Shown one piece after another: positions 48,478 through 57,136 of a stretch of DNA of 64,000 nt. A program made the translations under genes and the position numbers. Origin of the DNA: Bartonella sp. WD12.1 (GTDB lineage Bacteria > Pseudomonadota > Alphaproteobacteria > Rhizobiales > Rhizobiaceae); contig NZ_MUBG01000001.1 in assembly GCF_002022415.1 (NCBI RefSeq), positions 1,212,001 to 1,276,000 on the forward strand, read 5' to 3'. The number at the start of each line of letters is the position of its first letter. The stretch's first letter is position 1. Under the pieces are notes generated by a model. The model was not told the DNA's origin. It did not search any database and was given only the letters and a program-made list of their open reading frames with translations.

Positions 48478-50145
48478 CTATGCGGGCTGTACAGTTGCAT
48501 TGGCATCATTAACCCATTCACGTAAAACCTCAGCAAAGCGTTGTTCATCCATTTCTATCATTTGCTCAAGACGATTTTGGGGTGCTACACGCATACGACT
48601 GCGCAAGTCATTAAGCGTATCATCTTTTACCCCTGCAATTCCACCAAATTCTCCATTAGTGTTAGATTGATTTTCTAAAGCAGGCACATCTTTAAGACCT
48701 GCCAAAGCATTTGCTTCATTATCAAGAGCCTTTTGTCCCTCACGCATTTCACGCATCAATGGGCGCACACCTAAGAACAAAATCAACAAGACAGCAACAA
48801 CCAAAGCCAATCCGTTAACAAAACTGGATAAATAAGGTGACAATGATTTCCAAATAGGCGTTTGCATAGGTGTTAGATCTTTATCAGAATAGCCCATAAA
48901 ATCAACTGCTGTAACATTGATAACATCACCACGTTTTGGATCAAGCCCTGCAGCTGTTGCTACCATCTGCTGAATACGATTAATTTCATCATTAATGAAA
49001 CTTTCAGAATCTCCATTATTACCTTTTGCAAGAGCCAAACGTGCACGATCTACCACAATAGCAACAGCCAGTTTTTTCACGCTATAACCATCTTTAACAG
49101 TGGAAATAACCTTAGAGTTAATTTCATAATTAGTAGTTTCTTCACGACGGTCTTTTTTATCAGTTGAGCGTTCTCCACCACCATTAGCAATTTCCTCTTG
49201 TGGAATATTTTGCTCCACCCCAACAGCATCATTATTGCGGCTATTTTGACTGTCCGCTTGATCACGCACAGAGCGCACAGAACGTACAACCTGCGATTCC
49301 GGATCAAAAACAGTTTCATTAATCTGTTGACGGTTTGTATCTAAATCAACTTGCACACTAGTTTGGAAGTGATCAAGGCCAAGGTAAGGTACTAATTGCT
49401 TACGAATATTAGCATCAATTTGTGATGCAACTTGTTGTTCAAGCAAAGCCATCCGAACAGAAGCTCCATTCGCCGCATCAACCCCAGAAGCCAATAACTG
49501 CCCCCGTGTATCCATAACTGTAACAGAACTTGCTTCAAGCGAAGGAACCGCTGCAGATACCAACTGGCGAATAGATTGAGCAGATTCAGCTGAAAAACCA
49601 CCATCTGTACGAATTACAACAGAAGCTGTAGGCTTCTGATTAGCCTTACGGAATGACCCTTTGTCTGGCAAAACAATATGAACACGTGCAGCCTTTACAC
49701 CTTGCACAACTTGAATTGTGCGGGCAATCTCACCTTCTAAAGCACGTTGGCGAGTAATTTCCTGCATAAAAGATGTTAACCCCAATGACCCCATATTATC
49801 AAACAATTCATACCCTGCATTATTTGATGTAGGAAGCCCTTTTTCTGCAAGAAACATCCGAGCCTTTTCCGCCTGCCCCACAGGAACTTGAATAGAACTT
49901 CCATCGGAAGAAACATCAAAAGCAATTCCCGTTTCACCCAAAGCCACCCCCATACGGTTCACATCATCACGAGAAAGACCAATATAAAGTGTCTCATAAG
50001 AAGGACGTGTTAAATAAAAACTGGAAAATAAAATCGTTCCAAATAACGTGATTCCAACCAGACCAAGCGCAACAAGACGTTTTACCCCTAATTTCTGAAG
50101 AGCTTGCCCGGAAGAAGAAAGAAAAGCCAAAAGTTTATCAAGCAT
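48478..50145 (-). CDS. fliF: MS-ring protein FliF
   Basis: 555 residues. Membrane helices lie near 20-45 (RLVALGLVGITLFGTILFSS) and 435-460 (LSSFVNGLALVVAVLLILFL), with the YscJ/FliF periplasmic domains between (YETLYIGLSRDDVNRMGVAL, VVQGVKAARVHIVLPDKG, RQLVSAAVPSLEASSVTVMD). The C-terminal MIEMDEQRFAEVLREWVND is the FliG-binding tail. First gene of the leftward cluster. Confidence 0.96.
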   Translation of the reverse strand: MLDKLLAFLSSSGQALQKLGVKRLVALGLVGITLFGTILFSSFYLTRPSYETLYIGLSRDDVNRMGVALGETGIAFDVSSDGSSIQVPVGQAEKARMFLAEKGLPTSNNAGYELFDNMGSLGLTSFMQEITRQRALEGEIARTIQVVQGVKAARVHIVLPDKGSFRKANQKPTASVVIRTDGGFSAESAQSIRQLVSAAVPSLEASSVTVMDTRGQLLASGVDAANGASVRMALLEQQVASQIDANIRKQLVPYLGLDHFQTSVQVDLDTNRQQINETVFDPESQVVRSVRSVRDQADSQNSRNNDAVGVEQNIPQEEIANGGGERSTDKKDRREETTNYEINSKVISTVKDGYSVKKLAVAIVVDRARLALAKGNNGDSESFINDEINRIQQMVATAAGLDPKRGDVINVTAVDFMGYSDKDLTPMQTPIWKSLSPYLSSFVNGLALVVAVLLILFLGVRPLMREMREGQKALDNEANALAGLKDVPALENQSNTNGEFGGIAGVKDDTLNDLRSRMRVAPQNRLEQMIEMDEQRFAEVLREWVNDANATVQPA

Positions 50146-50599
50146 ATAGTTGCACCATTTTTATTGAAAAAACCCATTTCGAGCTAAATAAAGACAACTT
50201 TTCTATAGTTGTTTATCTACTCTTTTTCCCTGAAGTCATAAGAAATAAAACTTGCGCGAAAATGATGCCCACTCTCAACAAAAAAATCTCATGATACCTA
50301 TTGACTATTATCTTAAAACATTATGTTAATAATAATATCGTCTTTTAATAAAAGAAAGAAGTCAAAAAATTAACTTTTACACTATATCTATGCTTACAAC
50401 ATAAATACATATAAATACAATATGTATTTCATAAATAAACAATATGTATTTTACTATAATTTATCTTTAAATGTGCAAAATTATTTTTTTTCTTTACAGA
50501 TAAGTTATAATGAAATATTTATTGCTCTAAATAATCCATTTGTTTCCTTCTTATAAGCGGGGAGGGGTCAATATGGGGTTTATAAGTAAGGAAAGTATT
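50146..50599. other. Divergent intergenic region, AT-rich
   Basis: It lies between fliF (leftward) and the first autotransporter (rightward) and must carry both promoters. It is dominated by A/T tracts, with repeated ATATGTATTT and ATAAATACATATAAATACA elements at about 50398-50450. No gene is seen; an open frame from 50540 continues into the autotransporter but the preferred start is 50600. Confidence 0.5.
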
Positions 50600-53500
50600 A
50601 TGCACAAAAAGTCCCTTTTATTATCTACAGCAACTGCAACTATCGTATTGTTTAGTGCCCATCTTAATGTACATGCAGCGAACACTCTTAGCGCTACTGG
50701 TAGCCAAGATCCGCAGATGGTTTCTGGTCAGAAGTACGAAGCTAAAGATGAGGGCGGAAGCGCTGTTAGTGCAACAGGGGGTGGTAAAATTGACGGTAGC
50801 AAATTAACGTTGACTGCTAAGGAAAAAGGTAAAGGAACTGGCGCAAGCGCTAGCGACTCGGGAAGTGTGATTGAGTTGAAGGGCAATACATCCATTGAGC
50901 AACTTGCGACTGGTCTTAAGGCAGAAAAAGATGCTCAAATTATGATGACTGGCGGCACTATTGTTATAACTGATGTAGCAGTATCTGCTGCAAGCAAGGG
51001 TGTTGTTACATTAAATGACGTTCTCATGACATCTGAAAAACAAGGATTGGTTGCGACGGGTGGATCACACATCATAATGAATGGTGGCTCTATTGATGCA
51101 GGTAAAGGTGCGTCTAGTGACCTTTTTAGTAATGTAAATGTAAGAGGTGATGGCTCTGCTATAGCAGTCAAAGCTAAAGATAAGAGTATTATCACCTTAA
51201 ACAATGTTGAAACAATCCTATCTGATGGTGTTGGATTGTCTGCAGAAGGAGAAGAAACAACGATCACAATGAACGGTGGTATTGTCAATGCAGAAAAAAC
51301 AGCTGTGGAGGCTAGAAATAAAGGTATTATCAACTTAAACAAAGTGACAGTTGAGTCTGGCGATCGTGGACTATTTGCAGGCAAAGGGGCGCAAATCATG
51401 ATGAATGGCGGCTCTATTGATGCAAGCGTAGCGGTAAAAGCTCAATACAACAGCACTGTCATTTTAAACGATGCTGTAACAATTAAATCTGTAAAGAGAG
51501 GGCTATCTGCAAGTAACGAAGCCCAAATCATAATGAATGGCGGCTCTATTACAGCAGATAAAATGGCAGTAGAGGCTGTAGAAAAAAGTGTTGTAGAATT
51601 AAACAACGGTGTAAAAATCACGTCTAAAGATAAAGGACTGTTTGCAGACCAAGAATCAAAAATCACAATGAACGGGGGCTCTATTAAGGCGACTAATGCA
51701 GCAGTAAAGAGTAAAGGTGCTGTCGAACTTAATAATGTTGAAGTCACATCTGAAAATGCCGGATTAGTCGCAGAAGAAGAAGCAAAAATCACAATGAATG
51801 GTGGCTCTATTACTGCAGATAAAAAAACAGCAGTGGAAGCTAAAAAGAAGAGTGCTATTAACTTAAATGGCGTAGCAATCACGTCTAAAGAAAAAGGACT
51901 GTCTGCAGAAGCACAAGAAGCACAAATTACAATGGTGGGAGGAAAAGTTAGCGGAAAGAACACAGTTTATGCAAAAGATGGAGGGCAAATTGCTCTTACA
52001 AACGTTGCCGTTACATCCAATCAAGGTATTGGTTTGTTTGCAGAAGGTGAAAACACGAAAGTTACAATGAATGGTGGTTCTGTTACTGCAATTGCAGGAG
52101 ATAATCCCGACGAGCAGGATGGTGTTGCCTTTTATGTAAAAGAAGGAGGGCAAATTGATATTGCCAATGTTTCTGCAACAGCAGATAAAGTCGGTTTAGA
52201 ATTATACAACGAACAAAAGGGAGATAATAAAGTCAATTTTACCAATACAAAACTTATTGTTAAAAATGGTACTGGTATTTATCTTAATGATGCTTCTCAC
52301 GATGAAGATGAAGGTCAAGAAGATCTTAGATCATCTGAAGAGCGTGCCCCTAAGGCTTTTAATAATGATATCACGCTTAAAAATTCAGAAATTCGTGCTG
52401 ATGTTCTACTGACAGTCACAGAGAAGGCTAAAGCTACTATAACCGCAGATCACTCTATCCTAGAAGGCCGTGTAGGTACTGGAGAGGAAGGTAAGATAAT
52501 CTTCGATCTCAACAATGGCTCTCAATGGATTTTAAAGGCCAGTAAAACAGAAAAAGGTGAGAAAGATCAGTTAGCTCCTATCGCTAATAGATCTCGTTCT
52601 GATATTTCTATACTCAATCTCAACGATAGTTCCATTGTTTTTGATAGTCCAACAGAGGGTCATTATCAGATATTGCAAGTAGGATCAGGAAATCCTGGTA
52701 CACAAAAAGTCTATAACGCGAAAGGTAATGCTAAACTCTACCTAAATGCTGAATGGAGTGATGGTAAGGAGATAAAAGATCAAAAAGCTGATCATCTGCT
52801 CATTAAAGGTGATGTGTCAGGATCAACAACAGTGTATGTTAACACCCAAGGAAGTGCTACAGAAGCTGCTGGTTTTGTCCCTTCGAATGAACGTGGAATT
52901 TCTCTAATCCAAGTCTCTGGAAAAGCAGAAGAAAATTCTTTCAAATTAGCAAATGGTTATACTACAGTTAGTGGTTCACCTTATAGATATACACTGAATG
53001 CCTATGGGCCAGAATCCAGTAAAGGTTCGACTAGTGCTAACCAAATGTTGATTGAGAAAGATCCTGTTGCAGATGATGAAAGTGTCCGCAATGATGGTGC
53101 TAAAGGTAATGATTTCTGGGATTTCCGTTTACAAAATCAATACCTTGCCAATTCAAACGTAAAAGCTCTTGTGCCACAAATGGCAAACTATTTGGTGATG
53201 CCTAGTGTTTTATTCTCCACTGGTTTCACTGATATCGAAAATCAAAATGCTCTCTTAACCGATATTCGGATAGCAATGCCATGGGAAATGCAAAATGAGA
53301 AGAAGAATCCTTTCTTCCTGTCTTCCTATGGAAGTAAAACAACTTTATCGTCTAACCGCACTGCTCTCGAATATGGTTATGGTGCTGATATCGGTTACGC
53401 TGCAATACAAACAGGCGTTGCATTGGCTCCATTGGAATGGCAAAACACCTCTTTACACTTTGGGCTTTTAGGAACTTACGGAAAGCTATCTTTCACGCCA

Positions 53501-54130
53501 CAAAATATGGCAGATGTTGACAAAACTGCACTCGAAAAATGGGGTGTTACAGCTTATAGTAGTGTGCAAAATAATAATGGAGTGTACTTCAATGCGCTCT
53601 TATCCTATGGTCTCTTGAAAGGAAATGTCTTCAATGCTGTCATTGGTCGTACTGCAAAATTAGACGATGCGAACACATGGAGTGCATCTGCTACTTTGGG
53701 TAAAAAGCTAGCAACCAGTGTTGAAGGATTGATGTTTGAACCACAGGTGCAAATTGCTTATCAGCAATTGTTGTTGGGTAGCATTCAAGATGCTAATAAC
53801 TTTAAGGTAGATGTAGGCAATCCTCATCAGTGGGCCGTTCGTATGGGTGGACGTTTAACTAAAAATGTTAACCGTGTTGAAGATGGTCATCTCTTTTCCT
53901 TCTATGGTAAACTGAACCTTATCAGTACTTTTGGTGATGAAGGAACAATACGCGTTGGTGATAGCTTCCATCTTGATCCTATGGGATCAGCAATTGAAGG
54001 AGGAATAGGTGTCAATGCGCAACTATTCCAGAATATCGCACTCCACGGGGATATTAGCTATCAGCAAAAACTTCAAAAAGCTGGTATATCTGGAGCGACT
54101 CTCTCAGGGGGATTGAAGTACCGTTTTTAA
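50600..54130 (+). CDS. Large autotransporter with modular repeat passenger
   Basis: 1,176 residues from ATG 50600, behind AAGGAAAG; the frame is open from 50540 but this start gives a proper signal peptide (HKKSLLLSTATATIVLFSAH, cleavage near VHAA). Passenger residues ~40-520 are about ten modules of 40-45 residues with the core ITMNGGSITADKxAVEAKxKSxINLN, alternating with VxITSxxKGLxAEExAQ. C-terminal barrel ~890-1176 (YGYGADIGYAAIQTGVAL, LLGTYGKLSFTPQNMADV, SFYGKLNLISTFGDEGTI) ends in SGGLKYRF. Bartonella inducible autotransporter type. A terminator follows. Confidence 0.92.
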   Translation: MHKKSLLLSTATATIVLFSAHLNVHAANTLSATGSQDPQMVSGQKYEAKDEGGSAVSATGGGKIDGSKLTLTAKEKGKGTGASASDSGSVIELKGNTSIEQLATGLKAEKDAQIMMTGGTIVITDVAVSAASKGVVTLNDVLMTSEKQGLVATGGSHIIMNGGSIDAGKGASSDLFSNVNVRGDGSAIAVKAKDKSIITLNNVETILSDGVGLSAEGEETTITMNGGIVNAEKTAVEARNKGIINLNKVTVESGDRGLFAGKGAQIMMNGGSIDASVAVKAQYNSTVILNDAVTIKSVKRGLSASNEAQIIMNGGSITADKMAVEAVEKSVVELNNGVKITSKDKGLFADQESKITMNGGSIKATNAAVKSKGAVELNNVEVTSENAGLVAEEEAKITMNGGSITADKKTAVEAKKKSAINLNGVAITSKEKGLSAEAQEAQITMVGGKVSGKNTVYAKDGGQIALTNVAVTSNQGIGLFAEGENTKVTMNGGSVTAIAGDNPDEQDGVAFYVKEGGQIDIANVSATADKVGLELYNEQKGDNKVNFTNTKLIVKNGTGIYLNDASHDEDEGQEDLRSSEERAPKAFNNDITLKNSEIRADVLLTVTEKAKATITADHSILEGRVGTGEEGKIIFDLNNGSQWILKASKTEKGEKDQLAPIANRSRSDISILNLNDSSIVFDSPTEGHYQILQVGSGNPGTQKVYNAKGNAKLYLNAEWSDGKEIKDQKADHLLIKGDVSGSTTVYVNTQGSATEAAGFVPSNERGISLIQVSGKAEENSFKLANGYTTVSGSPYRYTLNAYGPESSKGSTSANQMLIEKDPVADDESVRNDGAKGNDFWDFRLQNQYLANSNVKALVPQMANYLVMPSVLFSTGFTDIENQNALLTDIRIAMPWEMQNEKKNPFFLSSYGSKTTLSSNRTALEYGYGADIGYAAIQTGVALAPLEWQNTSLHFGLLGTYGKLSFTPQNMADVDKTALEKWGVTAYSSVQNNNGVYFNALLSYGLLKGNVFNAVIGRTAKLDDANTWSASATLGKKLATSVEGLMFEPQVQIAYQQLLLGSIQDANNFKVDVGNPHQWAVRMGGRLTKNVNRVEDGHLFSFYGKLNLISTFGDEGTIRVGDSFHLDPMGSAIEGGIGVNAQLFQNIALHGDISYQQKLQKAGISGATLSGGLKYRF

Positions 54131-54154
54131 AACAAAATAATATTCACTTTGATT

Positions 54155-54185
54155 AAAAAGGCAGCACAATGTGCTGCCTTTTTAA
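54155..54185 (+). terminator. Terminator of the large autotransporter gene
   Basis: AAAAAGGCAGCAC (54155-54167) and GTGCTGCCTTTTT (54171-54183) form a perfect 13-bp stem with a 3-base loop and a trailing T run. A strong intrinsic terminator, and symmetric enough to work both ways. Confidence 0.92.
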
Positions 54186-54284
54186 TATATAAAATCCTTT
54201 TACCCCATCACATAAAAACTGGTCATCAAAAGGAAACTTCCTCTTTATTTCTGGGAAAAATTAATACACGATGTTGTTGTAATT

Positions 54285-54555
54285 AACGATTGAAAGTGCC
54301 TAACATCAACAGTTGTAACGTTACCTTCTATAGTGAAGGTGAATTGAACATCACCAAAACTTCTGGCGATTATAACAATATAAGCCAACAATAACTTCTC
54401 CTTTAATCCTATAGAATCCACATTAAAAAAGGAGAAAATTTATATGAAACGCGTTCAAAATATCACACTCCCTAGAAATTTTATCATCAGAAAAAACTCA
54501 AAAAGCCGGATTATCCGGAAATTTTCTCAGAAACATTGCATTACCATCTAAAAAA
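54285..54555 (+). pseudogene. Decayed barrel end of a former autotransporter
   Basis: The stretch resembles the last ~90 codons of the neighbouring barrels without an open frame. Around 54330-54365, CTATAGTGAAGGTGAATTG then AACATCACCAAAACTTCTGG parallels FYGKLNLISTFGD coding sequence. Around 54452-54550, CAAAATATCACACTCC, then AAACTCAAAAAGCCGGATT, ATCCGGAAATTTTCTCAG and AACATTGCATTACCATC parallel the QNxTxHGDISYQQKLQKAGLSG-type ending down to LRYHF. This is the remnant of another tandem gene. Confidence 0.7.
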
Positions 54556-54578
54556 AATGTTTTTATCTTTTAAATAAT

Positions 54579-54630
54579 AAAATATATATTGTTTTTTATT
54601 CTTTACATAAAATACAGAATAAGTTAAACG
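54579..54630 (+). promoter_or_regulatory. Conserved upstream element of autotransporter 54676
   Basis: It is nearly identical to 57039-57090 upstream of the next paralogue (ATAAAATATATATTGT, then CTTTACATAAAATACA, then AATAAGTTAAA). Each copy sits about 45-50 bp before its gene, so it is probably the promoter carried along in the tandem duplication. Confidence 0.6.
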
Positions 54631-54675
54631 CTTTTAACAAATTTAGGAGGTGGATAAATATTTAAGGGTACATAG

Positions 54676-57012
54676 ATGCGTAAAAAATGTCTTTTATTAT
54701 GCACAATGAGTGGGGTTTTATTTTGTTCTTATTATAACATAAGTTATGCATATAGTGATACAATAGGGAGAGTTTCATCTAATATTAATAGCCAGCCAAT
54801 ATTCTCAAATAATTTAAGCATTTATGACAGAGAAATTGCAATAAAGGCTGATCGCTATCCTTTAACAATTACAATGAATAGAGGAAGTGTTTCAGGTTTT
54901 TATGCTCTTAGCGCAACGAATGGTGGAAGTATTAGTGGCACAGGCATTCGTGCAAGAGCAGAGCATGTTGGTTTGGTAGCCTCAGATGGGAGAATTAGCC
55001 TTAAAAATTCAATCATAACTACCAATCGCGGAGTTGGTATTGCCTTTCAACCGCCAATAATACCTCATAGAGGATATAATACTAATGTAGTAACATTTCT
55101 CAATACAAAGTTGTTTGTTAAAAGTGGTATAGGTATTTTAGGGCCTTTTGCAGACGGTGCAATAATCCTCCGAGATTCAAAAATTAGCGCTGATGTTTTA
55201 GTGAAAAATAAAGCGCATCCAGAAAACAATAATGCCATTCTTATGCTAACTGCAATTCACTCTACCTTAGAAGGTGGTACAAGATTTTTACAAGAAGAAT
55301 CTGCATCACAACGAGAAGCTGCAAATGTAATACAACATCGTAATAACCAATCTTCAATCTCCTCTACAATTCCACAACGAAAAATAATTTTTAATCTCGA
55401 CAATGGTTCTAAATGGATTTTAAGGGCTAGTAAAACAGAAACAAATGTTCAAGATAATATGCTTAGTCCCCTTCGAAAAAATTTGATTCTTGATATTACG
55501 GAAAGATCTCGTTCTGATATTTCTATACTTAATCTCAGCGATAGTACTGTTGCTTTTGAAAGCCCAACAGAAGGTCATTATCAAACATTGTATGTAGGAA
55601 CAGGAACAGATGGCCGTGAGGCAGTTTACAATGCAAAAGGTCATGTAAATCTTTACTTAAATGCTCAGTGGAGTGATAATAAGAGTGCACATCAACAAAA
55701 AATTGATCGCCTTTTCATCTTTGGTAATGTAACAGGCTCAACAACAGTCCATATCAATGTTTACGGAGATCCTGCAGACGTAACTGTATTTCATCCGTGG
55801 AATGAACGTGGAATTTCTTTAATCCAAGTTTTTGGAAATGCAAAAGAAAATTCCTTTGAATTAGCAAATGGCTATACCACCGTTCACGATTCACCTTACA
55901 AATATGTGTTGAATGCTTATGGACCAAAATCAAGCCGTGGTGCAGCTAATATCAACCAAAAATTGCCTGGTGTAAATCCGCATAATAATGCTTTTTGGGA
56001 TTTCCGCCTACAAAATCAATACCTCGATTCCAGTGCAAAGATAAAAGCTCTTGTGCCGCAAATGGCAAACTATTTAGTGATGCCGAGTGCTTTATTTTCT
56101 GCAGGTTTTACTGACATTGAAAATCAAAATACCCTCTTAACTAACATTCGAACAATGCCATGGGAAATGAAAAGCAATAAAAAGAGCTCTTTCTTCTTGT
56201 CTTCTTACGGAAATAAAGCGACTTTATCATCTAACCGCACTGCTCTTGAATACGGCTATGGTGCTGATATCGGCTATGCTGCGATACAAACAGGTGTCGC
56301 ATTGACCGCATTAGAAGGACAAAACACTTCTTCATATTTCGGGCTTTTAGGCACTTATGGAAAACTGTCTTTCACGCCACAAAATATGGCAGATGTTAAG
56401 AAGACTACACTCAATAAATGGACCCTCACAGCCTATAGTAGTATACAGCATAATGGTGGGGTATACGTTAATATGCTTTTGTCTTATGGTTTCTTGAGAG
56501 GTAATATCTCCAATGCCATTATCGGTCAAACTGCAAAAGTGGATGATGCAAAAACATGGAGTGCATCTGCTACATTGGGAAAACAGTTAGCAACCAGTGC
56601 TGAAGGCTTGGTGTTCGAGCCGCAAACACAGATTGTTTATCAGCAGTTGGTGTTTCGCACTATTAAAGATGCCGATAGATTTAAGGTGAATATGAACAAT
56701 CCTTATCAGTGGTTAATTCGTATGGGTGGGCGCCTAATTAAAAATGTTAATCAATTTGAAAATGGTCGTACCCTTTCCTTCTATGGTAAACTCAATCTTA
56801 TCAGTACTTTTGGTGAAAGAAAAACAATACAAGCAGGCAAGAAGAACTTCCAATTTGATTCTATAGGATCTGCAATTGAAGGAGGAATAGGTTTTAATGC
56901 ACAGTTTGTTCAAAACGTTACATTCCATGGAGATATTAGCTATAAGCAAAAACTTCAAAAAGCTGGTTTATCTGGAGCTATTTTCTCAGGAATATTGCGT
57001 TATCATTTTTAA
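54676..57012 (+). CDS. Autotransporter, short passenger (paralogue 1)
   Basis: 778 residues. Signal peptide RKKCLLLCTMSGVLFCSYYN, cleavage near SYAY. The passenger lacks the ITMNGGS module array except for one module at about 70-120, followed by the common stalk (NERGISLIQVFGNAKENSFE, then PYKYVLNAYGPKSSRG). The barrel (ALEYGYGADIGYAAIQTGVA, MADVKKTTLNKWTLTAYSS) ends SGILRYHF. It is very similar to the next gene and clearly a duplicate. Confidence 0.92.
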   Translation: MRKKCLLLCTMSGVLFCSYYNISYAYSDTIGRVSSNINSQPIFSNNLSIYDREIAIKADRYPLTITMNRGSVSGFYALSATNGGSISGTGIRARAEHVGLVASDGRISLKNSIITTNRGVGIAFQPPIIPHRGYNTNVVTFLNTKLFVKSGIGILGPFADGAIILRDSKISADVLVKNKAHPENNNAILMLTAIHSTLEGGTRFLQEESASQREAANVIQHRNNQSSISSTIPQRKIIFNLDNGSKWILRASKTETNVQDNMLSPLRKNLILDITERSRSDISILNLSDSTVAFESPTEGHYQTLYVGTGTDGREAVYNAKGHVNLYLNAQWSDNKSAHQQKIDRLFIFGNVTGSTTVHINVYGDPADVTVFHPWNERGISLIQVFGNAKENSFELANGYTTVHDSPYKYVLNAYGPKSSRGAANINQKLPGVNPHNNAFWDFRLQNQYLDSSAKIKALVPQMANYLVMPSALFSAGFTDIENQNTLLTNIRTMPWEMKSNKKSSFFLSSYGNKATLSSNRTALEYGYGADIGYAAIQTGVALTALEGQNTSSYFGLLGTYGKLSFTPQNMADVKKTTLNKWTLTAYSSIQHNGGVYVNMLLSYGFLRGNISNAIIGQTAKVDDAKTWSASATLGKQLATSAEGLVFEPQTQIVYQQLVFRTIKDADRFKVNMNNPYQWLIRMGGRLIKNVNQFENGRTLSFYGKLNLISTFGERKTIQAGKKNFQFDSIGSAIEGGIGFNAQFVQNVTFHGDISYKQKLQKAGLSGAIFSGILRYHF

Positions 57013-57038
57013 AAAGTGTTTACATATCTTTAAGTTAT

Positions 57039-57090
57039 AAAATATATATTGTGTTTTATACTTTACATAAAATACATAATAAGTTAAATG
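57039..57090 (+). promoter_or_regulatory. Conserved upstream element of autotransporter 57137
   Basis: The second copy of the element at 54579-54630, at an offset of 2460 bp. The shared TTTACATAAAATACA block is the best promoter candidate. Confidence 0.6.
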
Positions 57091-57136
57091 ATTATTTAGA
57101 GATCTTAGAAGAGAAATACTATTTAAGGATATATAC

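Noticed and set aside
54398..54560. Small gene starting ATG 54444
   Set aside because: The translation is out of frame with the barrel homology at the DNA level; better explained as a decayed autotransporter end.
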